A DNA stretch of 20,813 bases from contig CAJTLE010000039.1 of the NCBI GenBank assembly GCA_910577085.1, positions 1-20,813 of the forward strand, in the 5' to 3' direction. Position numbers and translations under genes: made by a program. Every line of letters begins with the position of its first letter. Position 1 is the first letter of the stretch. The notes below the pieces were generated by a model. It did not search any database and had not been told where the DNA came from. It saw only the letters and a list, made by a program, of their open reading frames with translations. Positions 7,478 through 15,103 of this stretch are shown piece by piece. Source of the stretch: an uncultured Allobaculum sp. (GTDB lineage Bacteria > Bacillota_I > Bacilli_A > Erysipelotrichales > Erysipelotrichaceae).

Positions 7478-8635
7478 ATGGCAAATAACATTCCACCACG
7501 TGTACCTAAACGCAAGTCCAAAACGAGAAACGGAGCAGTCATCGGAATTTCTGCAGCAATCGGAATTTCTGCTGTTGTTTTGTCAGGTGTAGCCGGTTAT
7601 GCAGGCGCTTCCTATGCGATCGATCAAAAACAGTCTGGGTCTGTTACCACAACAATCACAGATAACATTTCATCCTCGAAGGACGGAAATACAAGCGTAA
7701 GAATATTAGATGTCTCCGACATTGTCGCAAAACTGAAGCCTTCGGTTGTTGAAATTTCCACAGAATCCGTGTCGAGCGGAAATTCCATTTTTGGACAGTA
7801 TGTTTCGCAGGGGGCCGGCAGCGGCGTTATCCTTTCTGCGGATGGCTACATTGTCACAAACAACCACGTCGTCAATGGAGCCAATTCCATTCGAGTCAAA
7901 ACCTATGATGGCCAGGAATTTGATGCCAAGCTGGTTGGCACCGATCCTCAGACCGACGTTGCGGTCATTAAAGTCGATGCAACGGATTTAAGCCCGGCAA
8001 CCATCGGCAGCTCGGATGACATTCAGGTCGGTGAAGCCGCAATCGCCATTGGTAATCCGCTTGGATCTCTGGGTGGAACGGTTACAACCGGAATCATCTC
8101 CGCTGTCGGCCGTGAAATTACGATCGATAATGAAACGATGACTCTGCTTCAGACCGATGCAGCCATCAACCCAGGCAACTCTGGCGGTGGTCTGTTTGAT
8201 GTCAATGGTGAATTGATTGGTATTGTCAATGCCAAACAGTCCGATACCGGTATTGAAGGTCTGGGCTTTGCCATTCCAATTTCTGATGTCACTTCCGTCA
8301 TTGATGATCTGGTTGCTCATGGTCAGGTTACAACCCGTCCAGTTCTGAACGTTTCCTTACAGCAGGTTCAGAACTCTACTTACTATGGTCAGAACCGGAC
8401 CATGGAACCCGGCGTTTACATCGTTCAGATCGTTGAAGGCGGAACCGCTGATTTAGCGGGTCTGCAGATGGGAGACCGTATTGTCTCGTTCGATGGCCAG
8501 GAAATCAGTTCAGCATCTGATGTGAAGAGCATCCTGAAAAAACATGCCGTTGGTGATGTGGTCCAGATGGTTGTTGATCGTGATGGTGAACAGGTCGAAC
8601 TGGATATCGCCCTGCATGGCTCCGAAGCAGAATAA
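7478..8635 (+). CDS. htrA: HtrA/DegP-like membrane-anchored serine protease with PDZ domain
   Basis: A 385-residue protease beginning MANNIPPRVP. The frame is open far upstream, but that part is the antisense of the Lys/Ala-rich gene and gives a meaningless hydrophobic stretch, so I start at 7478. The only ribosome site seen (AAGGA, 7458-7462) is somewhat distant. A short basic cytoplasmic tail and one membrane helix (about 20-42) anchor it. The trypsin-like domain has His130 (TNNHVV), Asp160 (QTDVAV) and Ser235 (NPGNSGGGL), a complete triad. One PDZ domain spans about 288-378 (GLQMGDRIVSFDG). Such proteins degrade misfolded or secreted proteins at the outer membrane face under stress. It is monocistronic: a terminator follows and the neighbour upstream is divergent. 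Confidence 0.95.
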   Translation: MANNIPPRVPKRKSKTRNGAVIGISAAIGISAVVLSGVAGYAGASYAIDQKQSGSVTTTITDNISSSKDGNTSVRILDVSDIVAKLKPSVVEISTESVSSGNSIFGQYVSQGAGSGVILSADGYIVTNNHVVNGANSIRVKTYDGQEFDAKLVGTDPQTDVAVIKVDATDLSPATIGSSDDIQVGEAAIAIGNPLGSLGGTVTTGIISAVGREITIDNETMTLLQTDAAINPGNSGGGLFDVNGELIGIVNAKQSDTGIEGLGFAIPISDVTSVIDDLVAHGQVTTRPVLNVSLQQVQNSTYYGQNRTMEPGVYIVQIVEGGTADLAGLQMGDRIVSFDGQEISSASDVKSILKKHAVGDVVQMVVDRDGEQVELDIALHGSEAE

Positions 8636-8655
8636 CCAGCTCTTCTCTGCTTCTA

Positions 8656-8701
8656 GATCAGCCCTGTAAATCACTCCTTTCCCCTTTAGACCCGGCTGAT
8701 C
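8656..8701. repeat. Inverted repeat after htrA
   Basis: GATCAGCC (8656-8663) and GGCTGATC (8694-8701) are perfectly complementary with 30 bases between. This lies in the htrA 3' untranslated region, before the true terminator. It may only help RNA folding. Confidence 0.4.
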
Positions 8702-8748
8702 AAATCCTGAACCCAAAAGAATTTACTTCGTCCATTCTGTGATTTATT

Positions 8749-8782
8749 CCCGTTGTCCTCTTATGGACAGCGGGATTTTTTT
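8749..8782 (+). terminator. Intrinsic terminator of htrA
   Basis: The arms CCCGTTGTCC (8749-8758) and GGACAGCGGG (8765-8774) pair with one mismatch around a six-base loop, followed by A and a run of seven T. Confidence 0.88.
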
Positions 8783-9138
8783 AGATCCAGTGCAGTTTTT
8801 GAATCCTTGAATTCTGCCTGAACAGAAAGAAAAAGCGCTCTGGTTCCACATTAAAATATGTTGTTTATGAATATAAGCAGGGCAGATCAAATCTTATCCG
8901 GATACTTCTTTTTTTAAGAGAGTTATGTATTTTACAATAAATTTTTTAAGAGAGTTATGTATTTTACAATAAATTTTTTAAGAGAGTTATGTATTTTACA
9001 ATAAATATTGATTAACACATCTGATCTTTAAGTAGCCACGTCGACCTCTATAGTAAGGTACAGCTAACTTTTTGCACGCTCTCATTTCCTTTTAGCCCTC
9101 TCTGACTGTTTTTCTCCTCATTTCCTTCTCAAAAGCCT
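8783..9138. other. Gene-free stretch between htrA and ldh
   Basis: I see no plausible gene here. The notable content is the 3 x 32 bp tandem repeat at 8910-9005. The rest, 8783-8909 and 9006-9138, is AT-rich then pyrimidine-rich with no convincing open frame or strong hairpin. Confidence 0.6.
8910..9005. repeat. Perfect tandem repeat, 3 x 32 bp
   Basis: Three identical 32-bp units start at 8910, 8942 and 8974. Each begins with TTTTTT, continues AAGAGAGTTATG and ends TTTTACAATAAA. The T-tracts recur every 32 bp, close to three helical turns, so the DNA may be bent. Each unit also has TACAAT 17 bases after its T-tract, a possible weak -10. There are no spacers, so it is not a CRISPR array. Confidence 0.9.
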
Positions 9139-9144
9139 TATAAT
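9139..9144 (+). promoter_or_regulatory. ldh promoter -10 box
   Basis: A perfect TATAAT lies 23 bases before the ATG. The expected -35 position (about 9116-9121) has no good match, so an activator or upstream element may help. The transcript leader would be only about 17 bases. Confidence 0.55.
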
Positions 9145-9167
9145 GAGACAAACAGGAGGATTTACTA

Positions 9168-10139
9168 ATGTCAGATGAAAGAATTACCAAACGCCGCATT
9201 ATGCTTGTCGGAACCGGCTTTGTAGGCATGTCCTTTGCCTATTCCATGCTGCAGGAAAAAGGAATCGACGAAATGGTTCTCGTCGATGTAAACGAAGACA
9301 AAGCTCGTGGCGAAGCCATGGACCTGACCGACGGTCTGGTTTATGCCGATACAAAAATGAAGGTTTACTCTGGAACTTACGCTGATGCTGAGTTCTGCAA
9401 CATCGTAGTTCTGACTGCTGGTGCCGCTCAGAAACCAGGTCAGTCCCGTCTGGAACTCGTAAAAATCAATGCCAAAATCACAAAAGGAGTCTGCGAACAG
9501 CTCAAAGCCAATAAGTTCAAAGGCATCCTCGTTGTTGCCAACAACCCTGTTGACATCATGACCTATGTTGCCTGGAAGTCCTCGGGTCTGCCAAAAGAAC
9601 ATGTCATCGGATCCGGTACCGTTCTCGATACTGCCCGCCTGCGTGTTGAACTGTCCGATCTGCTTGGATTTGCACCTTCCAACATCCACGCTTATATCTT
9701 AGGTGAACACGGCGACTCTTCCTTCGTCAGCTGGACAAACAGCTACATCGGATGCAAATCCCTGCTTGAATACCTCGACGAAAAACAGATCTCCTTACTC
9801 AAACTGCAGAACGTTTATATTGAAGTTCGCGACAAAGCCTATAAGATCATCGATCTGAAAAAAGCAACCTACTACGGTATCGGTCTTGCCTTAAAACGTA
9901 TCGTTTCTGCAATCCTGAATAACGAACACTGCATTCTGCCTGTCTCCTCTTATCAGGATGGACAGTATGGTCAGTATGGCTACTTCATTTCCACACCAAC
10001 TGTTATCGGAAGTGATGGCGCAACTCAGATTCTGACTCTGCCGCTCAACGAAAACGACCAGAACCGTTTCAACAATTCTTTCGATACTCTGGTTGCAACC
10101 ATTAAAGAGAACCTCGGCGATATCATCGACATCGACTAA
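9168..10139 (+). CDS. ldh: L-lactate dehydrogenase
   Basis: A 323-residue NAD-dependent dehydrogenase that reduces pyruvate to L-lactate and regenerates NAD+ in fermentation. The Rossmann motif GTGFVG is at 15-20 and the NAD-ribose acid Asp40 ends the second strand. The substrate loop AGAAQKPGQSR has Gln88, the residue that marks lactate rather than malate dehydrogenases (Arg in the latter), and the mobile Arg94. Catalytic Asp154 and the substrate-binding Arg157 lie in VLDTARLR, and the proton-relay His181 in GEHGDSS. Length is normal. AGGAGGA precedes the ATG by eight bases. It stands alone between a TATAAT promoter and a terminator. The tandem repeat upstream may influence its expression. 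Confidence 0.97.
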   Translation: MSDERITKRRIMLVGTGFVGMSFAYSMLQEKGIDEMVLVDVNEDKARGEAMDLTDGLVYADTKMKVYSGTYADAEFCNIVVLTAGAAQKPGQSRLELVKINAKITKGVCEQLKANKFKGILVVANNPVDIMTYVAWKSSGLPKEHVIGSGTVLDTARLRVELSDLLGFAPSNIHAYILGEHGDSSFVSWTNSYIGCKSLLEYLDEKQISLLKLQNVYIEVRDKAYKIIDLKKATYYGIGLALKRIVSAILNNEHCILPVSSYQDGQYGQYGYFISTPTVIGSDGATQILTLPLNENDQNRFNNSFDTLVATIKENLGDIIDID

Positions 10140-10192
10140 TTTCCCGATCTTTATCATTCCATTGAGTTACCCGCTTCATTGGAAATCCTCTT

Positions 10193-10218
10193 AAGACTTT
10201 TGGGAGAAGGAAAGTCTT
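10193..10218. repeat. Inverted repeat after ldh
   Basis: AAGACTTT (10193-10200) and AAAGTCTT (10211-10218) are perfectly complementary around a 10-base purine-rich loop, 55 bases after the ldh stop. It lacks a proper T-tract, and the terminator follows at 10246. Confidence 0.5.
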
Positions 10219-10245
10219 TATCACAAGGGATACAGTCACTGAATC

Positions 10246-10278
10246 AGAGAACTGTCCATTGGATGGTTCTCTTTTTTC
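10246..10278 (+). terminator. Intrinsic terminator of ldh
   Basis: AGAGAAC (10246-10252) pairs with GTTCTCT (10266-10272). The stem continues through two wobble pairs and TCC/GGA, and is followed by a T-run and CTTT. Confidence 0.8.
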
Positions 10279-10618
10279 TTTCCTGTCCAGTGTTTTTTTC
10301 GTTTACAGTGGTCTGTTTTGTCTTCAGTGCTTTGTTTCCTGCCGGGGACTTACTGTTCAGCTGCCATACTCATGAATCACGTTCGTGAGTATGTTCCATA
10401 CCGCCTGAGACAAAATCGGCTAGACTGAATGAAATACAAATTCACTGCCCATTTCTGCCTCCTGTTCTGAAATTGGTCTGATCAGCAAAAGATCCAGTCG
10501 ATAAAAGATTGGAAAACGTATGGGCAAAAACCTGAAGACCTCTGCTCACATTTGGCGGACAAATGGGCCAGACCAAGCCGGAAAAGGATGAAAGTATACA
10601 GAAATCGGAAAATGTTTC
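10279..10618. other. Gene-free stretch before the GYF-like protein gene
   Basis: No convincing coding frame. It holds an 8-bp dyad, CATACTCA (10365-10372) with TGAGTATG (10386-10393), without a T-tract. It also holds a small hairpin, CATTTG (10549-10554) with CAAATG (10560-10565). The string CTGCCATAC occurs at 10361, again at 10659 by the promoter, and at 10731 inside the gene. Confidence 0.5.
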
Positions 10619-10647
10619 TTGAAAAAAGTGAATCTGTTAACTATCTT
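10619..10647 (+). promoter_or_regulatory. Promoter of the GYF-like/DUF2752 operon
   Basis: TTGAAA (10619-10624) and TATCTT (10642-10647) are separated by the ideal 17 bp. Transcription should begin near 10654. Confidence 0.55.
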
Positions 10648-10648
10648 T

Positions 10649-10688
10649 TAAGATTTGTCTGCCATACTTCAGACGCACTAAAATCTTA
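10649..10688. promoter_or_regulatory. Dyad across the transcription start
   Basis: TAAGATTTGTCTG (10649-10661) can pair with CAGAC (10670-10674) and AAATCTTA (10681-10688), leaving six bases bulged. It begins just after the -10 and ends ten bases before the ribosome site. It could be an operator or a leader hairpin. Confidence 0.4.
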
Positions 10689-10713
10689 GAGACGACTTAA
10701 AGGAGATTATGAT

Positions 10714-11895
10714 ATGAAAAAATGTCCAGTCTGCCATACCGAATCGGATGACAACGCAAAATTCTGTCAGGAATGTGGCCATCCATTTAATTCCGCAGCG
10801 GCAGAAGATCATACAAACATAGAAGGATCTGCTGACCTCTCTCAGGAAATCGTTGAGGAAGTTTCCAATGAAGTTCAGTCTGACTCCTCTGAACCTGCTT
10901 ATCACGACGAACCAATCGCAACGTTTGAAAATACTGAAGACCAGGCTGCTCAAGCCGAAATCCAGGAAGCTCCAAGTGAACCTGTCCAGGATCTCGGTGA
11001 GCGCTGGTACTATGTAGAATCCGGAAAATCCAAAGGACCTTTTTCCAGAAGCCAGTTTTTAGACTTAATTGTCGATGGAACGGTTACCCCAAGAACTTAT
11101 GTCTGGACCAAAGGCATGGACGAATGGACGTACCTGAAAAACACTGCTTTATATGGCGGCGAGAACAATCAGGAAGCTGCACCAGTCGAACCAGAAACGC
11201 CTGTCTTTGAACAGAACACAGTTTCGGAATCCGGCTCTTACACCCAGACCCAGTCTGCACCTCGCAATGAAGAAGCTGAAGAGCAGCGCTGGTTCTATGT
11301 GGTGAAAAACCGCACAGTTGGTCCATTCTCCACGGAAGTAATGATCCGCAACATCCATCAGGGTGTGATTGATGGCTCAACTTATGTATGGAGAGAAGGT
11401 TACGACGACTGGAAACACCTCGCAGACACTCCATTTGCCCAATATCTGCCTGAGGATAACTCCAGTTCTTATTCCACCGCCGGTGAATCTTTTGATGATC
11501 GTGGATCCTACTCTCATAACAATTACGGCTCTTCCAATGTGGAAGGTGTTGTTCCAACCCGCAACATCATGCTGTATCTGCTGTTATCCATCGTGACCTG
11601 TGGAATCTTTGAACTTGTCTGGTTCTATCTGATTGCCGCTGATATCAACAAGCTTTGCATCGCCCGCGGCCGCAGACCATTAACTGATCCAATTCTGGTT
11701 CTGGTTTATTCTTTCCTGACTTGTGGAATCTATTCGATCTACTACTTCTGGAAAGCCGGAAGCACACTTTATGAACTCAACGATGGCCGCCAGCCAAGTG
11801 TTGGTGTGATTGCCGCAATCCTTGGCCTGATTCTCCAGCCGGCAGCTCTTGCCATCCTTCAGGATCAGATCAATGGCATGGTTGAAAACGACTAG
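10714..11895 (+). CDS. Zinc-ribbon, double GYF-like (DUF4339) and DUF4234 membrane protein
   Basis: A 393-residue protein with clear modular layout. Residues 4-21 form a zinc ribbon (CPVC...CQEC). An acidic linker follows (30-95). Two GYF_2/DUF4339-type domains lie at about 96-145 and 191-240; both carry the pattern RW(Y/F)YV...GPFS...G....YVW..G..(D/E)W. A Ser/Tyr-rich linker leads to a C-terminal membrane domain of DUF4234 type (about 282-390), with repeated helices containing LLSIVTCGIFELVW and YSFLTCGIYSIYYFW. In such proteins the soluble domains face the cytoplasm and probably bind peptides or partners; no enzymatic motif is visible. AAAGGAG lies eight bases before the ATG. Its 3' end overlaps the DUF2752 gene by 23 bases, so the two products are likely made and used together. 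Confidence 0.88.
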   Translation: MKKCPVCHTESDDNAKFCQECGHPFNSAAAEDHTNIEGSADLSQEIVEEVSNEVQSDSSEPAYHDEPIATFENTEDQAAQAEIQEAPSEPVQDLGERWYYVESGKSKGPFSRSQFLDLIVDGTVTPRTYVWTKGMDEWTYLKNTALYGGENNQEAAPVEPETPVFEQNTVSESGSYTQTQSAPRNEEAEEQRWFYVVKNRTVGPFSTEVMIRNIHQGVIDGSTYVWREGYDDWKHLADTPFAQYLPEDNSSSYSTAGESFDDRGSYSHNNYGSSNVEGVVPTRNIMLYLLLSIVTCGIFELVWFYLIAADINKLCIARGRRPLTDPILVLVYSFLTCGIYSIYYFWKAGSTLYELNDGRQPSVGVIAAILGLILQPAALAILQDQINGMVEND

Positions 11896-12259
11896 TACCC
11901 GTTTCAATTCTTTTTTCCACCGCTATGGCAAATCGATTCTTTTGATCTGTCTGTTGGCGGTTGTGGTTTTGATTGTTGGCTATCATTGTCCGTTTTATGC
12001 AATCACCCATATCCACTGCCCCGGCTGCGGAATGACTCGGGCTCTGATCACTCTTCTGATGGGCAACTGGCGCCTTTCGCTTGCGTGGCATCCCATGTTG
12101 ATTCCATCCATGGTGATCGGTCTGGCTGTTCTTCTTTTATGGAAGAAGCATCAACGCACAGCCCAGATTCTTATCTGGATCTGGATTGCTGCCATGCTGA
12201 TCTGCTGGATCTATCGGCTGATTTACGTCTTTCCCTATGACTACATCTGGATGTCCTGA
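11873..12259 (+). CDS. DUF2752 family small membrane protein
   Basis: A 128-residue membrane protein with helices at about 20-37, 76-91 and 97-119. The DUF2752 signature CPGCGMTR is at 49-56, preceded by CPFYAIT; the cysteines could bind metal. I start at the ATG at 11873 because AGGA lies eight bases upstream, inside the preceding gene. An ATG at 11849 in frame has no ribosome site. The start overlaps the upstream gene by 23 bases, so the pair is translationally coupled. DUF2752 proteins often sit beside zinc-ribbon/DUF4234-type membrane proteins; the biochemical role is not known. A strong terminator follows. Confidence 0.88.
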   Translation: MAWLKTTSTRFNSFFHRYGKSILLICLLAVVVLIVGYHCPFYAITHIHCPGCGMTRALITLLMGNWRLSLAWHPMLIPSMVIGLAVLLLWKKHQRTAQILIWIWIAAMLICWIYRLIYVFPYDYIWMS

Positions 12260-12371
12260 CTGCATACGGATATCATGATTCTTTGTGTTGGGATGTTGGA
12301 GTCTAAACTTTCATCCTGTATGGGAAGATACAGAATCAAACTCAATCACAATCCAGAAATTCTGCCCTTTC

Positions 12372-12417
12372 AGCGCTGGCTGCTTTGAGTATTCAAAGCG
12401 ACCAGCGCTTTTCTTTG
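12372..12417 (+). terminator. Strong intrinsic terminator after the DUF2752 gene
   Basis: The arms 12372-12388 and 12393-12409 form 15 of 17 pairs (AGCGCTGG..GCTTTGA with TCAAAGC..CCAGCGCT), then TTTTCTTT. It lies about 110 bases after the stop. Confidence 0.9.
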
Positions 12418-12642
12418 TGGCTTTCCAGGCGTCTTGCTTTGTTCGCTTCCATAGACTGATCGCTGTCAGTTTCCTCTGATTTTTCAGTCGCTCAAAAGAC
12501 AGTCAGAAGCAATTAATATGCTCATATTCCTTAAAGAAACAGAAATGGTCGCATGAAGAATTTTCCGTTTCGCACTCATTTTTCGGCTGAATTCCGGGTT
12601 ATTCTTCGATTTGCGAAATTCTTTTTCTTCTTTTTAAACAAT
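12418..12642. other. Gene-free leader region before the GH4 gene
   Basis: The frame of the GH4 gene stays open back to 12553, but that extension has no ribosome site and reads as low-complexity Phe-rich sequence, so I treat it as noncoding. Nothing else is supported here. Confidence 0.6.
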
Positions 12643-12657
12643 ATGGAAGCGTTCGTA
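12643..12657. promoter_or_regulatory. Candidate cre (CcpA) site on the GH4 promoter
   Basis: ATGGAAGCGTTCGTA matches the degenerate cre consensus WTGNAANCGNWNNCW at all fixed positions but one (T for C at position 14). It lies over the -35 region of the promoter, a placement that would give carbon catabolite repression. Confidence 0.55.
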
Positions 12658-12672
12658 ATTCTTTCCTATAAT
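12644..12672 (+). promoter_or_regulatory. Promoter of the GH4 gene
   Basis: A perfect TATAAT (12667-12672) follows a weak -35, TGGAAG (12644-12649), at 17 bp. The leader is about 18 bases. Confidence 0.6.
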
Positions 12673-12696
12673 GAAGAAAAAGAGGAGGAAATATTG

Positions 12697-14130
12697 ATGT
12701 CGAGAGATGCTTTGAAGATTGCAACCATTGGTGGTGGAAGCAGCTATACTCCAGAGTTGATGGAAGGTTTCATCAAACGCTATGATGAACTGCCTGTCAA
12801 GGAAATCTGGCTGGTCGATATTGAAGACGGAAAAGAGAAACTGGAAATCGTTGGACGCATGGCTCAGCGTATGTGGGATGCCACTCCCTATGATGTCAAA
12901 GTCCATCTGACGCTCGATCGCGAAGAAGCGCTCAAAGATGCTGACTTTGTTACGACCCAGTTTCGCGTCGGTCTGCTGCCAGCCCGAATCAAGGATGAAC
13001 GGATTCCTTTGAGTTATGGCATGCTTGGTCAGGAAACCAATGGCGCTGGCGGAATGTTTAAAGCCTTCCGTACCATTCCAGTCATTCTGGATATCGTCGA
13101 AGACATGAAACGGCTTTGCCCGGAGGCCTGGCTGATCAACTTCACCAATCCAAGCGGCATGGTGACGGAAGCAGTCATGAAATATGGACACTGGGATAAA
13201 GTCATCGGCTTATGCAACGTCCCCGTTGGAGCCATGATGGATGAGCCAAAGCTGATCAATAAAACTCTGGATGAACTGACGTATAAATTTGCCGGCTTAA
13301 ACCATTTCCACTGGCATCGGGTCTGGGATAATACCGGCAAAGAAGTCACTGGCGAAATCATTCAGAAAATGCTTGAACAGGCCAACACCAACAAAGAAAA
13401 CGACACCAAGGAGCAGAAAGCAGATGGCACCCCCGCAAACATCTTCAACGTTCCTTTCTTTAAAGAGCAGCTGGCGGAAATGGGAATGATTCCCTGCGGC
13501 TATCACCGCTACTACTATCGTCAGGAAGAAATGCTCAATCACCTGCTTGAAGAACTCGAATCCGAAGCCGGTGTCCGGGCGGAACAGGTCAAAGCCACAG
13601 AAGACGAATTGTTTGAACTGTACAAAGATCCAAATCTGGACCACAAGCCAGAACAGCTGGCAAAACGCGGTGGAGCTCATTACTCCGATGCTGCCTGCGA
13701 GACAATCTGCTCAATCTATAACGATAAGAATTCACACATCGTTGTCACAACCCGCAACAATGGTGCAGTGGCAGATCTGCCAGATGATGTAGCCGTTGAA
13801 GTCTCCACCTATATGGGCGCATGCGGTCCTAAGAATATTGCCTTTGGCAAACTGCCGACTGCGGAACGCGGCTGGATGCAGATCATGAAAGCTATGGAAC
13901 AGGTCACTGAAGAAGCAGCCGTTACGGGCGACTATAATAAGGCCCTGACTGCCTTTATCCTCAATCCACAAGTTCCAGGCGGCGCAACTGCCAAACGTGT
14001 TCTTGATGAGCTTTTAATTGCGCACGAAAAATATCTGCCGCAGTTTAAAGACGCTATTGAAAGCCTGAAGGCACAGGGCGTCACCATCAAAGATGAACGC
14101 GTCCGTAAACTGATGGCCGAAGGAAAATAA
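12697..14130 (+). CDS. GH4 family 6-phospho-beta-glucosidase
   Basis: A 477-residue NAD- and metal-dependent glycosidase that hydrolyses phosphorylated beta-glucosides, such as cellobiose-6-phosphate made by PTS uptake, in the cytoplasm. The start at 12697 has AGGAGGAA six bases upstream. The N-terminal dinucleotide fold has IATIGGGSSYTPEL (8-21). GH4 landmarks are NFTNPSG (148-154), the metal ligand Cys173 in GLCNVP, and His203 in GLNHFHWHR. The FRVG..ARI.DE block (89-102) is typical of the 6-phospho-beta-glucosidase branch (LicH/CelF) rather than alpha-glucosidases, which helps specificity, though substrate is still inferred. It stands alone, without PTS genes in the window, and a cre-like site overlaps its promoter. 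A strong terminator follows. Confidence 0.92.
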   Translation: MSRDALKIATIGGGSSYTPELMEGFIKRYDELPVKEIWLVDIEDGKEKLEIVGRMAQRMWDATPYDVKVHLTLDREEALKDADFVTTQFRVGLLPARIKDERIPLSYGMLGQETNGAGGMFKAFRTIPVILDIVEDMKRLCPEAWLINFTNPSGMVTEAVMKYGHWDKVIGLCNVPVGAMMDEPKLINKTLDELTYKFAGLNHFHWHRVWDNTGKEVTGEIIQKMLEQANTNKENDTKEQKADGTPANIFNVPFFKEQLAEMGMIPCGYHRYYYRQEEMLNHLLEELESEAGVRAEQVKATEDELFELYKDPNLDHKPEQLAKRGGAHYSDAACETICSIYNDKNSHIVVTTRNNGAVADLPDDVAVEVSTYMGACGPKNIAFGKLPTAERGWMQIMKAMEQVTEEAAVTGDYNKALTAFILNPQVPGGATAKRVLDELLIAHEKYLPQFKDAIESLKAQGVTIKDERVRKLMAEGK

Positions 14131-14168
14131 GAAACTATCTTCATAGAAATATCCTCGTAAAGCAAAAT

Positions 14169-14216
14169 AAAAACGCCAGAATTTCTGATCAGCCCATCAG
14201 AAGTTCGGGCGTTTTT
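14169..14216. terminator. Bidirectional terminator between convergent genes
   Basis: AAAAACGCC (14169-14177) pairs with GGCGTTTTT (14208-14216), and inside TTCTGAT pairs with ATCAGAA. Both flanks give a T-run in their own reading direction, so it can serve the GH4 gene (+) and the phosphoesterase gene (-). Confidence 0.88.
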
Positions 14217-14232
14217 GCAGCATTTAGTAATT

Positions 14233-14994
14233 TTACTGATTGGACTGGTTTTCCTGTTCAATCAGCTTGTCCACCTGTTCAATCAACTGATCTACCTCTT
14301 CAACCGTATCAAACAAGTTGATGTGGGGTCTGGAATCCAGGATTTCTACACAATCCAGATGGTAGTGACCTGAGAACCAGACCTTGTAGTCCAGTTTCTG
14401 ACGAATTTCTTCCAGAAAATCAATCTGGTTAATTCGATCGTCACTGTATGCATCCAGGCTCACAGGATATTTAGTTGAAAGCGAATGAGCAGCCGGAACC
14501 TCGTGGCTTAAGACCACATCGACTTTCCAGTTTCGCTCATCCAGAATCTTACGGGTATGCTCTGCTTCTTCTTTGGAGAAAATCTCCTCATTCCACCAGT
14601 TCACGCCCTGTTTGCGGAATTCTACGTCATGGGAAAAACCACCGCCTAAAGCCAGCCAGTTTTTCCCGGCGAAGTCATACACTTCACCGCGCAGCAGATG
14701 GAAAACATTTTTTCGGATCTGCGCTGCCTTCCCACCTTTCCAGTCCACCACTGGAAAGGAATTGAGAACATCAAAATTCTCATGGTTGCCATCGATGAAC
14801 ACAGTTGTCCAGGGCAGGCTTTCAAACCAGTTCATCCAGAACCGGTCCGAACTTCCACCATCCCAGATACAGCCAAAGTCACCGCAGATCACCAGATAGT
14901 CTTGCTCTGTCATTGTCTGCCCCGGAATGAACTCCCGGGGATTAATTTTATGGATATCAAATGCCCCATGGGTATCACTGGTAAGATAGACCAT
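14233..14994 (-). CDS. Calcineurin-like metallophosphoesterase
   Basis: A 253-residue cytoplasmic protein with all metal-binding blocks of the superfamily: DTHG at 7-10, GDFG at 38-41, GNHE at 69-72, SHE at 163-165 and GHYH at 209-212. It should use a two-metal centre to cleave a phosphoester. The actual substrate cannot be read from sequence. The tail (about 230-253, VEEVDQLIEQVDKLIEQ) has heptad spacing and may form a short coiled coil. AGAGGT precedes the ATG at 14994. It is a single gene converging on the GH4 gene with a shared terminator. No helicase or nuclease partner is nearby to suggest a DNA repair role. Confidence 0.92.
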   Translation of the reverse strand: MVYLTSDTHGAFDIHKINPREFIPGQTMTEQDYLVICGDFGCIWDGGSSDRFWMNWFESLPWTTVFIDGNHENFDVLNSFPVVDWKGGKAAQIRKNVFHLLRGEVYDFAGKNWLALGGGFSHDVEFRKQGVNWWNEEIFSKEEAEHTRKILDERNWKVDVVLSHEVPAAHSLSTKYPVSLDAYSDDRINQIDFLEEIRQKLDYKVWFSGHYHLDCVEILDSRPHINLFDTVEEVDQLIEQVDKLIEQENQSNQ

Positions 14995-15073
14995 CTCTTA
15001 ACCTCTCAAATCTAATCTCTTTTATCAGCCGAACTATTTCTAATTTATCTGAAAATCAGTCTTGTTTGTATAC

Positions 15074-15103
15074 ATTTTAAATAAGATAACGAATTTCCGG
15101 CAA
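15074..15103 (-). promoter_or_regulatory. Candidate promoter of the phosphoesterase gene
   Basis: Read leftward, TTGCCG (15103-15098) and TAAAAT (15079-15074) are 18 bp apart. The leader would be about 70 bases. Confidence 0.35.

Noticed and set aside
8910..9005. CRISPR-like array
   Set aside because: The 32-bp units are directly adjacent with no spacers, have no internal dyad of the usual kind, and no cas genes are near. A loose resemblance of AGAGTTATG to type II repeats is not enough.
9171..9689. 172-codon open frame antisense to ldh
   Set aside because: Shadow of ldh, whose motifs are complete; no ribosome site.
12553..12696. Upstream extension of the GH4 protein
   Set aside because: It has no ribosome site, a Phe-rich low-complexity product, and contains the promoter and cre site. 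The AGGAGG-preceded ATG at 12697 fits the family N-terminus.
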